Assembly (NCBI GenBank): GCA_002729695.1
Contig: PBYQ01000019.1
Span: 1-64,000, forward strand
From: Citromicrobium sp.
GTDB lineage: Bacteria; Pseudomonadota; Alphaproteobacteria; Sphingomonadales; Sphingomonadaceae
Reading direction: 5' to 3'
DNA length: 64,000 nucleotides
The position numbers were made by a program, and so were the translations under genes. The notes beneath the pieces are model-generated. The model saw nothing but the letters and a program-made list of their open reading frames with translations, ran no database searches and was not told where the DNA came from. This document shows positions 9,612-18,995 of this stretch, one piece after another; within the stretch, counting starts at the first letter, position 1; each line of letters opens with the position of its first letter.

Positions 9612-11414
9612 ATGGCGACCACAGCCCCCCTTTCCGGAATGACGTATGTTTGCGGTGTCGAGCGATCACTTGCCGGGCGTAGCTGGCGCTGGCGCGGCGG
9701 TCGCAATCAGTTCGCGGACAGCTCCGCGAGTCTGAGCGATGATATCCTCACGCAAATCCTGCTCGCGCGTGGTGTTGCGCGTGACGATCTGGAGCGTCAG
9801 CGCGATCCCAAGCTGGCGACCTTCCTGCCCGATCCTGCGATCTTCCAGGACATGGAAGTGGCCGCGGAACGATTGGCGCAAGCCATTCTCACTCGTGAGA
9901 CCGTGACGATCTACGGAGACTACGACGTCGACGGGGCGACCTCGGCTGCACTGATGATTCGCCTGTTCCGGATGCTGGGTCACGAGGCTGGCTACTACAT
10001 TCCCGACCGCCTGCTCGAAGGTTACGGCCCGAGCGGCGAAGCGCTGGTCAAGCTGGGTGAGGAAGGCTCCAGCCTCGTCGTGACCGTCGATTGCGGCGCG
10101 ATGGCGCACGAGGCTTTGGCTGCGGCGCGCGACGCGGGCGTAGATGTGATCGTGATCGACCATCACAAGTGTTCGCCCGAACGCCCCGCGGCGGTCGCGC
10201 TGGTCAATCCGAACCGCCTCGACGAGGATGACGAGGCCGCGGCACACGGCCATCTAGCGGCGGTGGGCGTCGCGTTTCTGGTTGCGGTCGCGCTGGTGCG
10301 CAAACTGCGCGAGGGCGGTTATTTCAAGGATCGCACAGAGCCCGACCTTCGCGGCCTGCTCGACCTGGTCGCGCTGGGCACGGTTGCCGATGTCGCGGCG
10401 CTCCATGGGTTGAACCGCGCGTTCGTGTCCCAGGGTCTCAAGGTGATGGCGAGGCGTGCGAATATCGGCATGAGCGCGCTCATCGATGCCAGTCGTCTCA
10501 CCCGCGCGCCGGTCTGTTCCGATCTCGGCTTCGCGCTCGGCCCGCGAATCAATGCAGGAGGGCGCGTCGGCGAATCGACCCTGGGGGTGCGCCTGCTCAC
10601 CACCGAAGATGCCGAGGAAGCCGCGCAGATCGCCGCCCAGCTTTCACAACTCAACGAAGAACGCCGTGCGATCGAGGCGGAGGTTCAGGAGGCTGGCGAG
10701 GCGCAGGTGGCGGGTCAGGCAAACCGCGCCTTGCGAATCGTCCATGGCGAAGGCTGGCATCCCGGCGTGATCGGGATCGTTGCGGGGCGCATCAAGGAGA
10801 AGACGGGCAAGCCTACGCTGGTGATCGCTCGCGATGCGAAAAGCGGCCTCGGCAAGGGATCGGGCCGATCGATTCCCGGAGTGGATTTGGGTGCGGCGAT
10901 CATGGCTGCGCGCGAGGAAGGATTGCTCGAAGCAGGGGGCGGGCATGCCATGGCAGCGGGCCTGACCGTGCGCGACGACAAGATCGAAGCGCTTGCCGAA
11001 TGGCTCGAGGCGCGGCTCGATCGACAGGTTGCCGCGGCGAGCGCGGAGGCCTCGCTCGGTTTCGATCTGTCGCTTGGCCCGCGCGGGCTGACCGTCGAGC
11101 TGGTCGAAACGCTCGAACGGGGCGGCCCTTACGGCATGGGATGGCCGGGGCCGCGAATCGCAATTGGTCCCGTGCACGTCGTAAAGATCGACCGCGTCGG
11201 CAGCGATCATGTCCGCCTCGTGGCAGGATCGCGCGATGGCGGCTCGATAAAAGCGATCGCTTTCCGGATCGCAGATACCGAGTGGGGACAGGCTTTACTG
11301 GCGCTCGCGCCGGGAACTCACCTGTGGCTCGCCGGGCGCGCAAAGGTGGATACCTGGGCCAATACGCCTCGTGCCGAGTTGCACCTGGAAGACGCCGCGG
11401 TGGTCGAGCTGTAA
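9612..11414 (+). CDS. recJ: Single-stranded-DNA-specific exonuclease RecJ
   Basis: RecJ is a 5'-3' exonuclease on single-stranded DNA used in RecFOR recombination, mismatch repair and base excision repair. The 600-residue product has the DHH phosphoesterase motifs: IYGDYDVDGATSAAL, VVTVDCG, VIVIDHH and NPNR, followed by the DHHA1 region with GRSIPGVDLG and GGGHAMAAG. Its length is typical. The ATG at 9612 is the earliest; an ATG at 9639 (MTYVCGVERSL) aligns better with the usual RecJ N-terminus and may be the true start. It runs toward tRNA-Glu and phoR. Confidence 0.95.
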   Translation: MATTAPLSGMTYVCGVERSLAGRSWRWRGGRNQFADSSASLSDDILTQILLARGVARDDLERQRDPKLATFLPDPAIFQDMEVAAERLAQAILTRETVTIYGDYDVDGATSAALMIRLFRMLGHEAGYYIPDRLLEGYGPSGEALVKLGEEGSSLVVTVDCGAMAHEALAAARDAGVDVIVIDHHKCSPERPAAVALVNPNRLDEDDEAAAHGHLAAVGVAFLVAVALVRKLREGGYFKDRTEPDLRGLLDLVALGTVADVAALHGLNRAFVSQGLKVMARRANIGMSALIDASRLTRAPVCSDLGFALGPRINAGGRVGESTLGVRLLTTEDAEEAAQIAAQLSQLNEERRAIEAEVQEAGEAQVAGQANRALRIVHGEGWHPGVIGIVAGRIKEKTGKPTLVIARDAKSGLGKGSGRSIPGVDLGAAIMAAREEGLLEAGGGHAMAAGLTVRDDKIEALAEWLEARLDRQVAAASAEASLGFDLSLGPRGLTVELVETLERGGPYGMGWPGPRIAIGPVHVVKIDRVGSDHVRLVAGSRDGGSIKAIAFRIADTEWGQALLALAPGTHLWLAGRAKVDTWANTPRAELHLEDAAVVEL

Positions 11415-11522
11415 TTTCGCACGATTGTGGGCTTGACCCCCTGCGCACACCCCCCTAAGTGCGCGGCTCGCTTCGGCGCTGTCGGTTCTTCAACCGCTCC
11501 GCCAAGAAGCTTTTCCGGATGT

Positions 11523-11597
11523 GGCCCCTTCGTCTAGCGGTTAGGACGCGGCCCTTTCACGGCTGAAACACGGGTTCGATTCCCGTAGGGGTCACCA
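11523..11597 (+). tRNA. tRNA-Glu (UUC anticodon)
   Basis: A complete cloverleaf is visible. GGCCCCT at the 5' end pairs with AGGGGTC before the A discriminator and an encoded CCA. The anticodon arm holds CCTTTCACGG with anticodon TTC, and GGTTCGATTCC forms the T loop. Confidence 0.97.
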
Positions 11598-11742
11598 TTC
11601 GGAAACCAGGTGCGGCGGGCGACATGTTCGCCAGCGCGCCGAACTCCCCAATCGAAAGGTCAGAGCGCGTAGTGTGGCGCAACTGCGCGTGCTCACCCGA
11701 GCGCACTGGCGGAACTCTTCGAATCCCCCTAGGCCGACCGCC

Positions 11743-12981
11743 ATGCACAAGTCGCATACCTTGCCCTGGGCCGGCCTGATGATCGCCGCAGTGGCCGCCG
11801 TGCTGCTGATCTCGGCGGGTGTGGTGGTACCTTACGCCATCGCCGTATGGGTCGTCTGGTCGCTGACCTTGCTGATCAGCCAGCCGCAGGAGCCGCTGGT
11901 GATCGCCGATCAGCGACAGGAAGGCATTTCTCGCGAAAACCTGATCGGGATGATCGAGAACGCGCATTCGCCGCTGCTGCTGGTGGACCGCAAAAGGGTG
12001 GTGATCGCGAACGCCTCGGCCCGTGCGCTTCTCGGACGTCATGTGATCGGACAGGATGTGCGCGTTGCGATTCGCCATCCGCGCGCCATTGCGATGATGA
12101 ATTCGGACAGTCACGGCGAAGCGATCGTTTCCGGCTTGGTACGCCGCAAGGATGTGTGGCGGGTCAGCCGCTTTGCGGTCGATGACCGGACGTCTGTCAT
12201 CGAACTGGTTTCCAAGACGGCCGAATCGGATGTGAGCCGCGCGCACACGGACTTCGTCGCCAATGCCAGCCACGAACTGCGCACACCGCTTTCGTCGATC
12301 ATCGGCTACGTCGAAACGCTGAGCGAGCATCCCGACGATATCGACAGCGACACGGCGAAGAAGTTTCTCGACACCATCCTGCGCGAAGCCCGGCGACTGC
12401 AAAACCTTGTCAGCGACCTGATGTCGCTCTCTCGCGTGGAAGCCGAAAAGCACGATCGCCCGGACGAGCCGGTGGCGCTCAACGCGCTTGTCGAGCGTGC
12501 CGCACGCGAAGGTGCCGGCCTCGACCGGGCCGAACGGGTACAATACTCGCAAGACGGCGATTTCGAGGTGCGTGGCGATCCGCAACAACTCGAACAGCTT
12601 GTGCGCAACCTTGTGGACAATGCGTTGAAATATGGCCGCGCGGGAACGCCAGTGGACGTTCGATTGAGCGAATCTTCGCTCGGCGAGGCCAAGATCGAGG
12701 TGAAAGATCACGGCGAAGGAATTGCGCCCGAGCACCTGCCGCACCTTACGCGCCGGTTTTACCGGACCGATCCGGGGCGCAGCCGGATGTCGGGAGGGAC
12801 GGGCCTGGGGCTGGCGATCGTCAAGCACATCGTCGAGCGGCATCACGGCAGGCTCGACATCGAAAGCGAACTCGGCCGTGGCACCACGGTCACAGTGCGG
12901 TTGCCACGTGACGGAATCGTCAAGTTTCCGGTGCCAACTCAAACCACGGAAACCGCCGGTTTAAGCCAGGAAGGAGGATAA
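11743..12981 (+). CDS. phoR: Phosphate regulon sensor histidine kinase PhoR
   Basis: This 412-residue kinase has two hydrophobic segments in the first 60 residues, a PAS-like region around residues 75-150, the dimerisation/phosphoacceptor box NASHELRTPLSSIIGY, then RNLVDNALKYG (N box), DHGEGIA and GGTGLGLAIVKHI (G boxes). It stands directly before pstCAB-phoU-phoB, which identifies it as PhoR: it phosphorylates PhoB when phosphate is low and is held inactive by the Pst transporter and PhoU. The ATG at 11743 is chosen because its product starts just before the first membrane segment; a GTG at 11674 would add 23 residues. Confidence 0.93.
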   Translation: MHKSHTLPWAGLMIAAVAAVLLISAGVVVPYAIAVWVVWSLTLLISQPQEPLVIADQRQEGISRENLIGMIENAHSPLLLVDRKRVVIANASARALLGRHVIGQDVRVAIRHPRAIAMMNSDSHGEAIVSGLVRRKDVWRVSRFAVDDRTSVIELVSKTAESDVSRAHTDFVANASHELRTPLSSIIGYVETLSEHPDDIDSDTAKKFLDTILREARRLQNLVSDLMSLSRVEAEKHDRPDEPVALNALVERAAREGAGLDRAERVQYSQDGDFEVRGDPQQLEQLVRNLVDNALKYGRAGTPVDVRLSESSLGEAKIEVKDHGEGIAPEHLPHLTRRFYRTDPGRSRMSGGTGLGLAIVKHIVERHHGRLDIESELGRGTTVTVRLPRDGIVKFPVPTQTTETAGLSQEGG

Positions 12982-13024
12982 GCTGGCTCATCCGCACGAA
13001 ACAGTCCGGCCTGTTCGTGACCGA

Positions 13025-13042
13025 CTGTCATCACACTGCCAC
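13025..13042 (+). promoter_or_regulatory. Pho box upstream of pstC
   Basis: CTGTCAT-CACA-CTGCCAC is two 7-base PhoB half-sites with the standard four-base spacing; the first is perfect and the second differs from CTGTCAT or CTGTCAC by one base. It lies in the 185-base gap between phoR and pstC, so pstCAB-phoU-phoB should be induced by PhoB on phosphate limitation independently of phoR transcription. I see no strong -10 at the usual distance. Confidence 0.85.
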
Positions 13043-13166
13043 ATAGTTTCAACAACGCGAGCGCGCGCTTCATTTGAAAAGCGACGTTTCACCTGATTAT
13101 GGACATTCGAGGGGCTAATCCGATGCGATGCTCCCCGATCGAGGATTGAGGGACCCCGCCCGCAGC

Positions 13167-14552
13167 ATGTCTCCCGCATTTCTTTTCCTGCTTGCACTAG
13201 GCCTCGGCCTGGCGGGTTGGCTTGCCGGCCGCGCGAAGGCCCGTGCGTTTACGCGCGGGGCCGACCCGCGCCGCGTTTCCGCCCGCCCCGGCTATCATGC
13301 CTGGTTCGTCGCGATCTGGGTGGCGCTGCCGCTGACGGTGTTTGCGGTTGTCTGGACGACGCTTTCGCCCGCGCTTGTCGATCAATGGGTTCTCGCCTCG
13401 CCCGCGGCGCAGGATCTTCCCGCCTTCGGTTTCGAACGCCAGTCGATTCTGGCCGAGGCACGCGCGGTCGCCAGCGGCAACGCCACAGCGGTGTTCAACC
13501 CGGCCGCGCAGGGCCTGGTTGAACCGTTCCGTGAGGCGCAGCAATTCTACAGCCTGATCGGACTAGCCTTCGCCATCGCCATGGCAATCATCCTCGGGTT
13601 GTGGGCCTACACCCGCGTGAAGCCGGCCTTCGCCGCGCGGGTAAAGGTGGAACGCACCGTGATGGGCCTCCTGCTGCTGGCCTCGCTGGTCGCGATCCTG
13701 ACGACTTTCGGAATTCTCGCGAGCCTTGTGTTCGAGACGATCCGGTTCTTCGGCATGGTCTCGCCGATAGATTTCCTGTTCGGACTGAGCTGGAATCCCG
13801 ATCCGATGGCGAACGCCGCCGCTCCGCAGGGCGATCGCTACGGCGCGATCCCGCTGTTCTGGGGCACCATCTTCATCGGTGCGATTATCGCCATGATCGT
13901 CGCCATTCCGCTCGGCATGATGAGCGCGATCTATCTGACGCAATATGCGAGTTCGCGCTGGCGCAAGATCATCAAGCCCGCGCTCGAGATTCTCGCTGGC
14001 GTCCCCACGGTGGTTTACGGCTATTTCGCCGCGCTGACCGTCGCCCCGGCGATCCGCGATGCGGCACAGGCAGTGGGCATATCCAACGCCTCTTCGGAAA
14101 GCGCGCTCGCTGCGGGTCTGGTAATGGGGGTGATGATCATTCCCTTCGTGTCCTCGATGGCCGACGATTCGATTGCCGCCGTGCCAAGCGCCATGCGCGA
14201 CGGCAGCCTGGCGATGGGCGCCACCCAATCCGAGACGATCAAGAAGGTGCTGATCCCGGCCGCCCTGCCTGGGATTGTCGGCGGAGTCATGCTCGCTGTC
14301 AGCCGCGCGATCGGGGAGACCATGATCGTGGTGATGGCCGCCAGCACCGCCGCCAACCTGAGCGCCAATCCGCTTGAATCGATGACCACGGTGACGGTGC
14401 AGATTGTCGCCCTGCTGACTGGTGAAGGCAGCTTCGATCATCCCGCGACGCTCAGCGCCTTTGCGCTCGGCTTCGTATTGTTCATGGTGACGCTGTTGCT
14501 GAACTTCATCGCGCTGCGCGTCGTCAAACGCTTCCGGGAGGCGTACGAGTAA
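13167..14552 (+). CDS. pstC: Phosphate ABC transporter permease PstC
   Basis: PstC is one of two membrane subunits of the high-affinity phosphate importer. The 461-residue protein has a long N-terminal extension with hydrophobic segments before the canonical transporter domain, a form common in alphaproteobacteria. The permease domain shows ILAGVPTVVYGYFA and the coupling loop with GSLAMGATQSETIKKVLIPAALPGI, followed by AIGETMIVVMAA. The ATG at 13167 gives the expected membrane-first N-terminus. The stop TAA shares its last base with the pstA ATG. The Pho box is 125 bases upstream. Confidence 0.95.
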   Translation: MSPAFLFLLALGLGLAGWLAGRAKARAFTRGADPRRVSARPGYHAWFVAIWVALPLTVFAVVWTTLSPALVDQWVLASPAAQDLPAFGFERQSILAEARAVASGNATAVFNPAAQGLVEPFREAQQFYSLIGLAFAIAMAIILGLWAYTRVKPAFAARVKVERTVMGLLLLASLVAILTTFGILASLVFETIRFFGMVSPIDFLFGLSWNPDPMANAAAPQGDRYGAIPLFWGTIFIGAIIAMIVAIPLGMMSAIYLTQYASSRWRKIIKPALEILAGVPTVVYGYFAALTVAPAIRDAAQAVGISNASSESALAAGLVMGVMIIPFVSSMADDSIAAVPSAMRDGSLAMGATQSETIKKVLIPAALPGIVGGVMLAVSRAIGETMIVVMAASTAANLSANPLESMTTVTVQIVALLTGEGSFDHPATLSAFALGFVLFMVTLLLNFIALRVVKRFREAYE

Positions 14553-15817
14553 TGAGTGATCCCGCAATGACCGAGACGAGACAGCCGACCCGCACGAAGG
14601 CGTTCGAGAAGCGGCTGAAGGCGCGTTACGCGCAGGAGCGGCGATTCAAGGTCTTCGGCCTGTTCGCGATCCTCATTTCGATCGCGATCCTGTTCGTTCT
14701 GCTCGGAAACATGACGATCAACGGCATCGGCGGCTTCCAGCGTGCCGAATTGCAGGTTCCGATCGATTTCGCGCAATCCGGCCTCGCGGGCGATCAAAGA
14801 TCGCTGAGCCAGCCTGGCGCGATCCAGACGCTCGAGATGCAGGGCTTGCCGCAGATTGTTCAATTCGCTGCCGAACAGCACATCGGTGAGGCAGGCGCGC
14901 AGCAGCTGAGCGAACAGGCCTGGCGGGACGTGGCGGCATCGATCACTGCCGATCCCTCGCTTATCAATCGGCAAGAGACCTTCTGGCTGCCGTCCAGCGG
15001 CGACCTGGCGATGGGAATGGACGGCGAAGGCTCGCCCGAAATGCAGGCCCTTGCCAGCCAGCTCGAAAGCGCGGGCGTGCTGGAAAAGCGGTTCGACTGG
15101 GGCTTCCTTACCCGATCGGATGCGACCGATCCGCAACAGGTCGGTGTCTGGGGGGCGCTCAAAGGCTCGATCCTGACGATGATCATCACCCTCGCGCTGG
15201 CGTTTCCAGTCGGCGTTCTGGCTGCGCTTTACCTGGAAGAATATGCCCCGCGGAATCGGTGGACCGACATTATCGAGGTTTCGATCAACAACCTCGCAGC
15301 GGTGCCCTCGATCATTTTCGGCCTTTTGGGCCTTGCGGTGTTCCTCTGGATTTTCCCCAATCTGCGCTCGGCTCCGCTGATCGGTGGCATGACTCTCGCC
15401 TTGATGACGATGCCGGTGATCGTGATTTCCGGACGCAACGCGATCAAGGCGGTCCCACCATCGATCCGCGATGGCGCGCTGGCAATCGGGGCATCGCCCG
15501 TCCAGGTCGTCTTCCACCACGTGCTCCCGCTCGCATTGCCGGGGATTCTCACCGGCACGATCATCGGGATGGCGCGTGCGTTGGGCGAAACGGCGCCGCT
15601 TCTGCTAATCGGCATGCGCGCCTTCGTGGCGACCCCGCCGGACGGCTTCACCTCGCCTGCGACCGTCCTGCCGGTACAAATCTTCCTGTGGTCGGATGAA
15701 ATCGACCGCGGTTTCATCGAACGGACCAGCGCGGCGATTATCGTGCTGCTGCTGTTCCTTCTGGTCATGAATGCCCTGGCCATCTACCTGCGCAACAAAT
15801 TCGAGAAAAGCTGGTGA
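14552..15817 (+). CDS. pstA: Phosphate ABC transporter permease PstA
   Basis: This is the second membrane subunit of the phosphate importer. The 421-residue protein has one early hydrophobic segment (about residues 33-55), a long periplasmic region of the DUF3333 type up to about residue 200, then the permease domain with [12 protein letters not shown] and the coupling loop [26 protein letters not shown], and [11 protein letters not shown]. The start overlaps the pstC stop by one base and the pstB GTG overlaps its own stop, so the three are tightly coupled. Confidence 0.95.
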   Translation: MSDPAMTETRQPTRTKAFEKRLKARYAQERRFKVFGLFAILISIAILFVLLGNMTINGIGGFQRAELQVPIDFAQSGLAGDQRSLSQPGAIQTLEMQGLPQIVQFAAEQHIGEAGAQQLSEQAWRDVAASITADPSLINRQETFWLPSSGDLAMGMDGEGSPEMQALASQLESAGVLEKRFDWGFLTRSDATDPQQVGVWGALKGSILTMIITLALAFPVGVLAALYLEEYAPRNRWTDIIEVSINNLAAVPSIIFGLLGLAVFLWIFPNLRSAPLIGGMTLALMTMPVIVISGRNAIKAVPPSIRDGALAIGASPVQVVFHHVLPLALPGILTGTIIGMARALGETAPLLLIGMRAFVATPPDGFTSPATVLPVQIFLWSDEIDRGFIERTSAAIIVLLLFLLVMNALAIYLRNKFEKSW

Positions 15818-16602
15818 CCGTAATTCACGAAATGGACGACACGGCCGACCCTAAGATGCGCGCTCGCGACGTCTCGGTATTCTATGGTGACAAGAAAGCG
15901 ATCGACGATGTCTCCATCGACATCCCGACCAAGTATGTCACCGCCTTTATCGGCCCATCGGGTTGCGGGAAATCGACTTTTCTGCGCACTCTCAACCGCA
16001 TGAACGACACGATCCCTTCGGCCCGTGTCGAGGGCGATATCGAGCTCGACGGCGAGAATATCTATTCCAGCGGGATGGATGTGGTTCAGCTGCGCGCCCG
16101 GGTGGGCATGGTGTTCCAGAAACCCAATCCCTTCCCCAAGTCGATCTACGACAATATCGCGTATGGTCCCAAGATCCACGGCATCGCCGGCAGCAAGAAC
16201 GAGCTCGACGAGGTCGTCGAACGTTCGCTGCAACGCGCAGGCCTGTGGAACGAGGTGAAGGATCGCCTCGGTGAATCGGGCACCGCACTTTCGGGCGGAC
16301 AACAGCAGCGCCTCTGCATTGCGCGCGCCATCGCGGTCGATCCCGAAGTGATCCTGATGGACGAGCCGGCCTCCGCGCTCGACCCCATCGCGACCGCCAA
16401 GATCGAGGAACTGATCGACGAACTCGCAGGGCGGTACGCCATCGTGATCGTGACCCATTCGATGCAGCAGGCGGCACGCGTGAGCCAGCGAACGGCCTTC
16501 TTCCATCTCGGGAAGATGGTAGAGTACGGTCCGACGGACCAGATCTTTACCAATCCGCTCGAAGAACGAACCAAAGATTATATCACCGGACGATACGGAT
16601 GA
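15814..16602 (+). CDS. pstB: Phosphate ABC transporter ATPase PstB
   Basis: PstB powers phosphate uptake. The 262-residue protein has Walker [10 protein letters not shown], the Q loop [10 protein letters not shown] typical of PstB, the ABC signature LSGGQQQR and Walker [14 protein letters not shown]. It ends with the usual phosphate-family tail KDYITGRYG. The GTG at 15814 overlaps the pstA stop in a GTGA arrangement; an internal ATG at codon 7 is an alternative. The phoU ATG overlaps its stop. Confidence 0.97.
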   Translation: MTVIHEMDDTADPKMRARDVSVFYGDKKAIDDVSIDIPTKYVTAFIGPSGCGKSTFLRTLNRMNDTIPSARVEGDIELDGENIYSSGMDVVQLRARVGMVFQKPNPFPKSIYDNIAYGPKIHGIAGSKNELDEVVERSLQRAGLWNEVKDRLGESGTALSGGQQQRLCIARAIAVDPEVILMDEPASALDPIATAKIEELIDELAGRYAIVIVTHSMQQAARVSQRTAFFHLGKMVEYGPTDQIFTNPLEERTKDYITGRYG

Positions 16603-17270
16603 TTTCCGAACACACAGTCAAAGCCTTCGATGAGGACATCACGCGGCTTCGCGGCCTCATCACCGAGATGGGCGGGCTCGCCGAGACCGCGCTGGAAGGC
16701 GCGCTCGACGCGCTTATCCGCGGCGACGAAGAGCTGGCCGAGCGGATCGTGGCGGACGACCGCAAGCTCGACACGCTCGAGAGCGAGGTCGACAGACTGG
16801 CCGTCAAGATCATCGCCCTGCGCGCGCCGATGGCCGACGATTTGCGCGAAGTCATCGCAGCGCTGAAGATCGCCGGCGTGGTCGAGCGGATCGGCGACTA
16901 TTCCAAGAACATCGCCAAGCGCGTGGGCCACATCGAAGGGCGCACCCGGTTCGAACCTTTGACCCTGCTGCCCGCGATGGGCGAGGTGGCCGCGGAAATG
17001 GTCCACGACGTGCTCACGGCCTATGCCGCGCGCGATCCTGCACTGGCGCTCGAAGTGATCGCGTCGGACAAGAAGGTCGACGCCTTCTACAACTCGGTTT
17101 TCCGCAATCTTGTCAGTCATATGGTCGAAAATCCTGCGACGATTTCGAGCGCGGCTCAGTTGCTGTTCGTCGCCCGCAATATCGAGCGGATCGGAGACCA
17201 TGCGACCAACGTAGCCGAGATGGTCTATTTCGCCGCCACGGGCGACTACCCGCTGGACGACGACAGTTGA
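16599..17270 (+). CDS. phoU: Phosphate signalling protein PhoU
   Basis: PhoU is a cytoplasmic metal-binding helical protein that passes the Pst transporter state to PhoR and turns the regulon off when phosphate is plentiful. The 223-residue product has the two repeated three-helix PhoU units, each with an E/D-rich metal motif such as [13 protein letters not shown] and the matching [15 protein letters not shown]. Its ATG overlaps the pstB stop. Length and position are standard. Confidence 0.95.
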   Translation: MISEHTVKAFDEDITRLRGLITEMGGLAETALEGALDALIRGDEELAERIVADDRKLDTLESEVDRLAVKIIALRAPMADDLREVIAALKIAGVVERIGDYSKNIAKRVGHIEGRTRFEPLTLLPAMGEVAAEMVHDVLTAYAARDPALALEVIASDKKVDAFYNSVFRNLVSHMVENPATISSAAQLLFVARNIERIGDHATNVAEMVYFAATGDYPLDDDS

Positions 17271-17325
17271 GCCTTCGTCACCCCCACCCAACGGGCGAGA
17301 GAGCCCGCGGATTGCGAGACCTGCC

Positions 17326-18015
17326 GTGCCATCAGCCAAGCTGATCCTTGTCGAAGACGATCCGGCGCTCGCCGAGCTGCTCGAGTTCCGGTTCGCCAAC
17401 GAAGGCTACCAGGTGCGCGTCACCGCCGATGGGGACGAAGCGCTGCTGATGGCGAGCGAGGATGTGCCCGACCTCATCATCCTCGACTGGATGATCGAGG
17501 GCACCAGCGGGATCGAAGTCTGTCGGCGCCTGCGCCGCGACAAGGAAACCGCGCACGTGCCGATCATCATGCTGACCGCGCGCGAGGCGGAAGACGACCG
17601 CGTGCGCGGCCTCGAAACCGGTGCCGACGACTATCTGACCAAGCCCTTCAGCCCGCGCGAGCTGCTTGCCCGAGTGGCGGCGGTCATGCGCCGGATCCGC
17701 CCTGCGCTTGCCGGGGAAGCGATCGAGGTGGGCGACATCCGGCTCGATCCGGTGGCGCACAAGGTCGAGCGGCGCGGCCGGATGCTCCAGCTCGGGCCGA
17801 CCGAGTACCGCCTGCTCAAATTCTTCATGGAGAGCCCAGGCCGCGTGTTCAGCCGTGGGCAGCTGCTCGACGGCGTATGGGGCACGGGCAGCGATATCGA
17901 ACTGCGCACGGTCGATGTGCACATCCGGCGGCTGCGCAAGGCGCTGGAACTGGAAGGCGCGAAAGACCCGATCCGCACGGTGCGTTCTGCCGGATACGCC
18001 ATCGAAGCGGTCTGA
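17326..18015 (+). CDS. phoB: Phosphate regulon response regulator PhoB
   Basis: PhoB is the transcription factor activated by PhoR that binds Pho boxes such as the one at 13025. The 229-residue protein has an N-terminal receiver domain with the acidic pair ED (about residues 9-10), the phosphoacceptor Asp in LIILDWM (about 53) and Lys in LTKPF (about 106), then a winged-helix OmpR-type DNA-binding domain with GPTEYRLLKFFM and DVHIRRLRKAL. It starts with GTG, 55 bases after phoU. A dispersed repeat motif lies downstream. Confidence 0.96.
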   Translation: MPSAKLILVEDDPALAELLEFRFANEGYQVRVTADGDEALLMASEDVPDLIILDWMIEGTSGIEVCRRLRRDKETAHVPIIMLTAREAEDDRVRGLETGADDYLTKPFSPRELLARVAAVMRRIRPALAGEAIEVGDIRLDPVAHKVERRGRMLQLGPTEYRLLKFFMESPGRVFSRGQLLDGVWGTGSDIELRTVDVHIRRLRKALELEGAKDPIRTVRSAGYAIEAV

Positions 18016-18072
18016 CCTGCTCCATCTCGGCCTGCGCATGGCACCTTTGCCCTTGCCACTTTGGCGAGTGCA

Positions 18073-18095
18073 CTGACACACCTGACACAGTGTCC
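18073..18095. repeat. Dispersed 23-base motif, copy 1
   Basis: This 23-base stretch contains CCTGACACAGTGTCC, whose GACACAGTGTC core is a palindrome, preceded by a half-site-like TGACACA. An identical 23-base copy lies at 45259-45281. This copy is in the gap between the convergent phoB and extensin-like genes. Confidence 0.7.
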
Positions 18096-18228
18096 TGAGG
18101 TCAAAAAGTCGGGCGGTCTGTTGGTGGTTCTCTGTTGGTGAACGATGTCGGCGTATGCGATTTTGCATGGGTCGACTTTCGCACATTCCCGAAGCTGTAG
18201 GACAGCGGAAACCCGCTTCGCCAATCGA

Positions 18229-18993
18229 TCAGCGACACACTCCGCCCAGGCCCCTTGCTTCCTGATCGAGGTGGAAATGGTCGCGGTGCGCTTCGTTGTA
18301 ATCGGGTGAGAGGACGGTTCCGAACGCCCGGCACGCGCCATCGCGTACTTCTCGGAGGAACCGGGCCTTCTCGCCCTCCCCCTGCCAGTCGTTGACCACC
18401 GCGATGCGCGTACCGTCCGCCAGCACGAAGCCTGCAATGTCGATGGCATTGCCCGTGGCATGCTGACTCCACGGTCCCTCGTCGCGGCCATAGAGTCGAC
18501 GGCAGGAAAAGCTGCCGAAATGCTCGATCCGGGCGACTTCCTGCCCGAAGATTTCCTGCGCGAGGGGCTGCACGCTGTCGCGCCGCCAGACGTCCAGCGC
18601 AGCGGCGACCGCGCAGCTGGTGTCGGGCCGGTCGCCGGCATAGGGAAAATCGCTTAGCAGGATGCGGTTTTCCCGCCGGCAAGCGTCCTCCCCCACGGGA
18701 TCAAGCGTGGTGAACGCGACCTCGCTCCGCTCCAGCACCGCGCGACATTGCGCGGGGTCTTCGCGCAGGGCCGCGATCTTGGTGCGGGTTGCCCAGCCCG
18801 GCTCCTCGCGCAGGTCGAGCGGCGCCCACGGGTTGCTACCCGGATGCTCGGCAAGCCAGGCGCGCCCGGCCACCAGCACGGCGATCAGGATGAGGATCGT
18901 GAGCACGCGCCGGTCGCTGCTGAACCGGGCGAGCGGTCGCAGGAAGCGGGCGAGCGTCCTCAGTCTTCCAAAATCGTGCGGTGTGCCGGGCAT
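18229..18993 (-). CDS. Extensin-like C-terminal domain protein (putative wall peptidase)
   Basis: This 254-residue protein has one hydrophobic segment near residues 29-45 and then the bacterial extensin-like C-terminal domain, with a six-cysteine pattern and the motifs SQHATGNAIDIAGF and HRDHFHLD. The paired His/Asp motifs resemble the zinc site of M15-type D,D-carboxypeptidases, so a peptidoglycan role is likely but unproved. The ATG at 18993 lies two bases after the dnaE2 stop, so it is almost certainly translated from the dnaE2 message and may be SOS-induced with it. Confidence 0.85.
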   Translation of the reverse strand: MPGTPHDFGRLRTLARFLRPLARFSSDRRVLTILILIAVLVAGRAWLAEHPGSNPWAPLDLREEPGWATRTKIAALREDPAQCRAVLERSEVAFTTLDPVGEDACRRENRILLSDFPYAGDRPDTSCAVAAALDVWRRDSVQPLAQEIFGQEVARIEHFGSFSCRRLYGRDEGPWSQHATGNAIDIAGFVLADGTRIAVVNDWQGEGEKARFLREVRDGACRAFGTVLSPDYNEAHRDHFHLDQEARGLGGVCR

Positions 18994-18995
18994 CT

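Noticed and set aside
11523-11597. tRNA-Glu, tRNA-Leu and tRNA-Asp as integration sites
   Set aside because: No integrase, no duplicated 3' tRNA end and no foreign-looking gene block lies beside any of the three.
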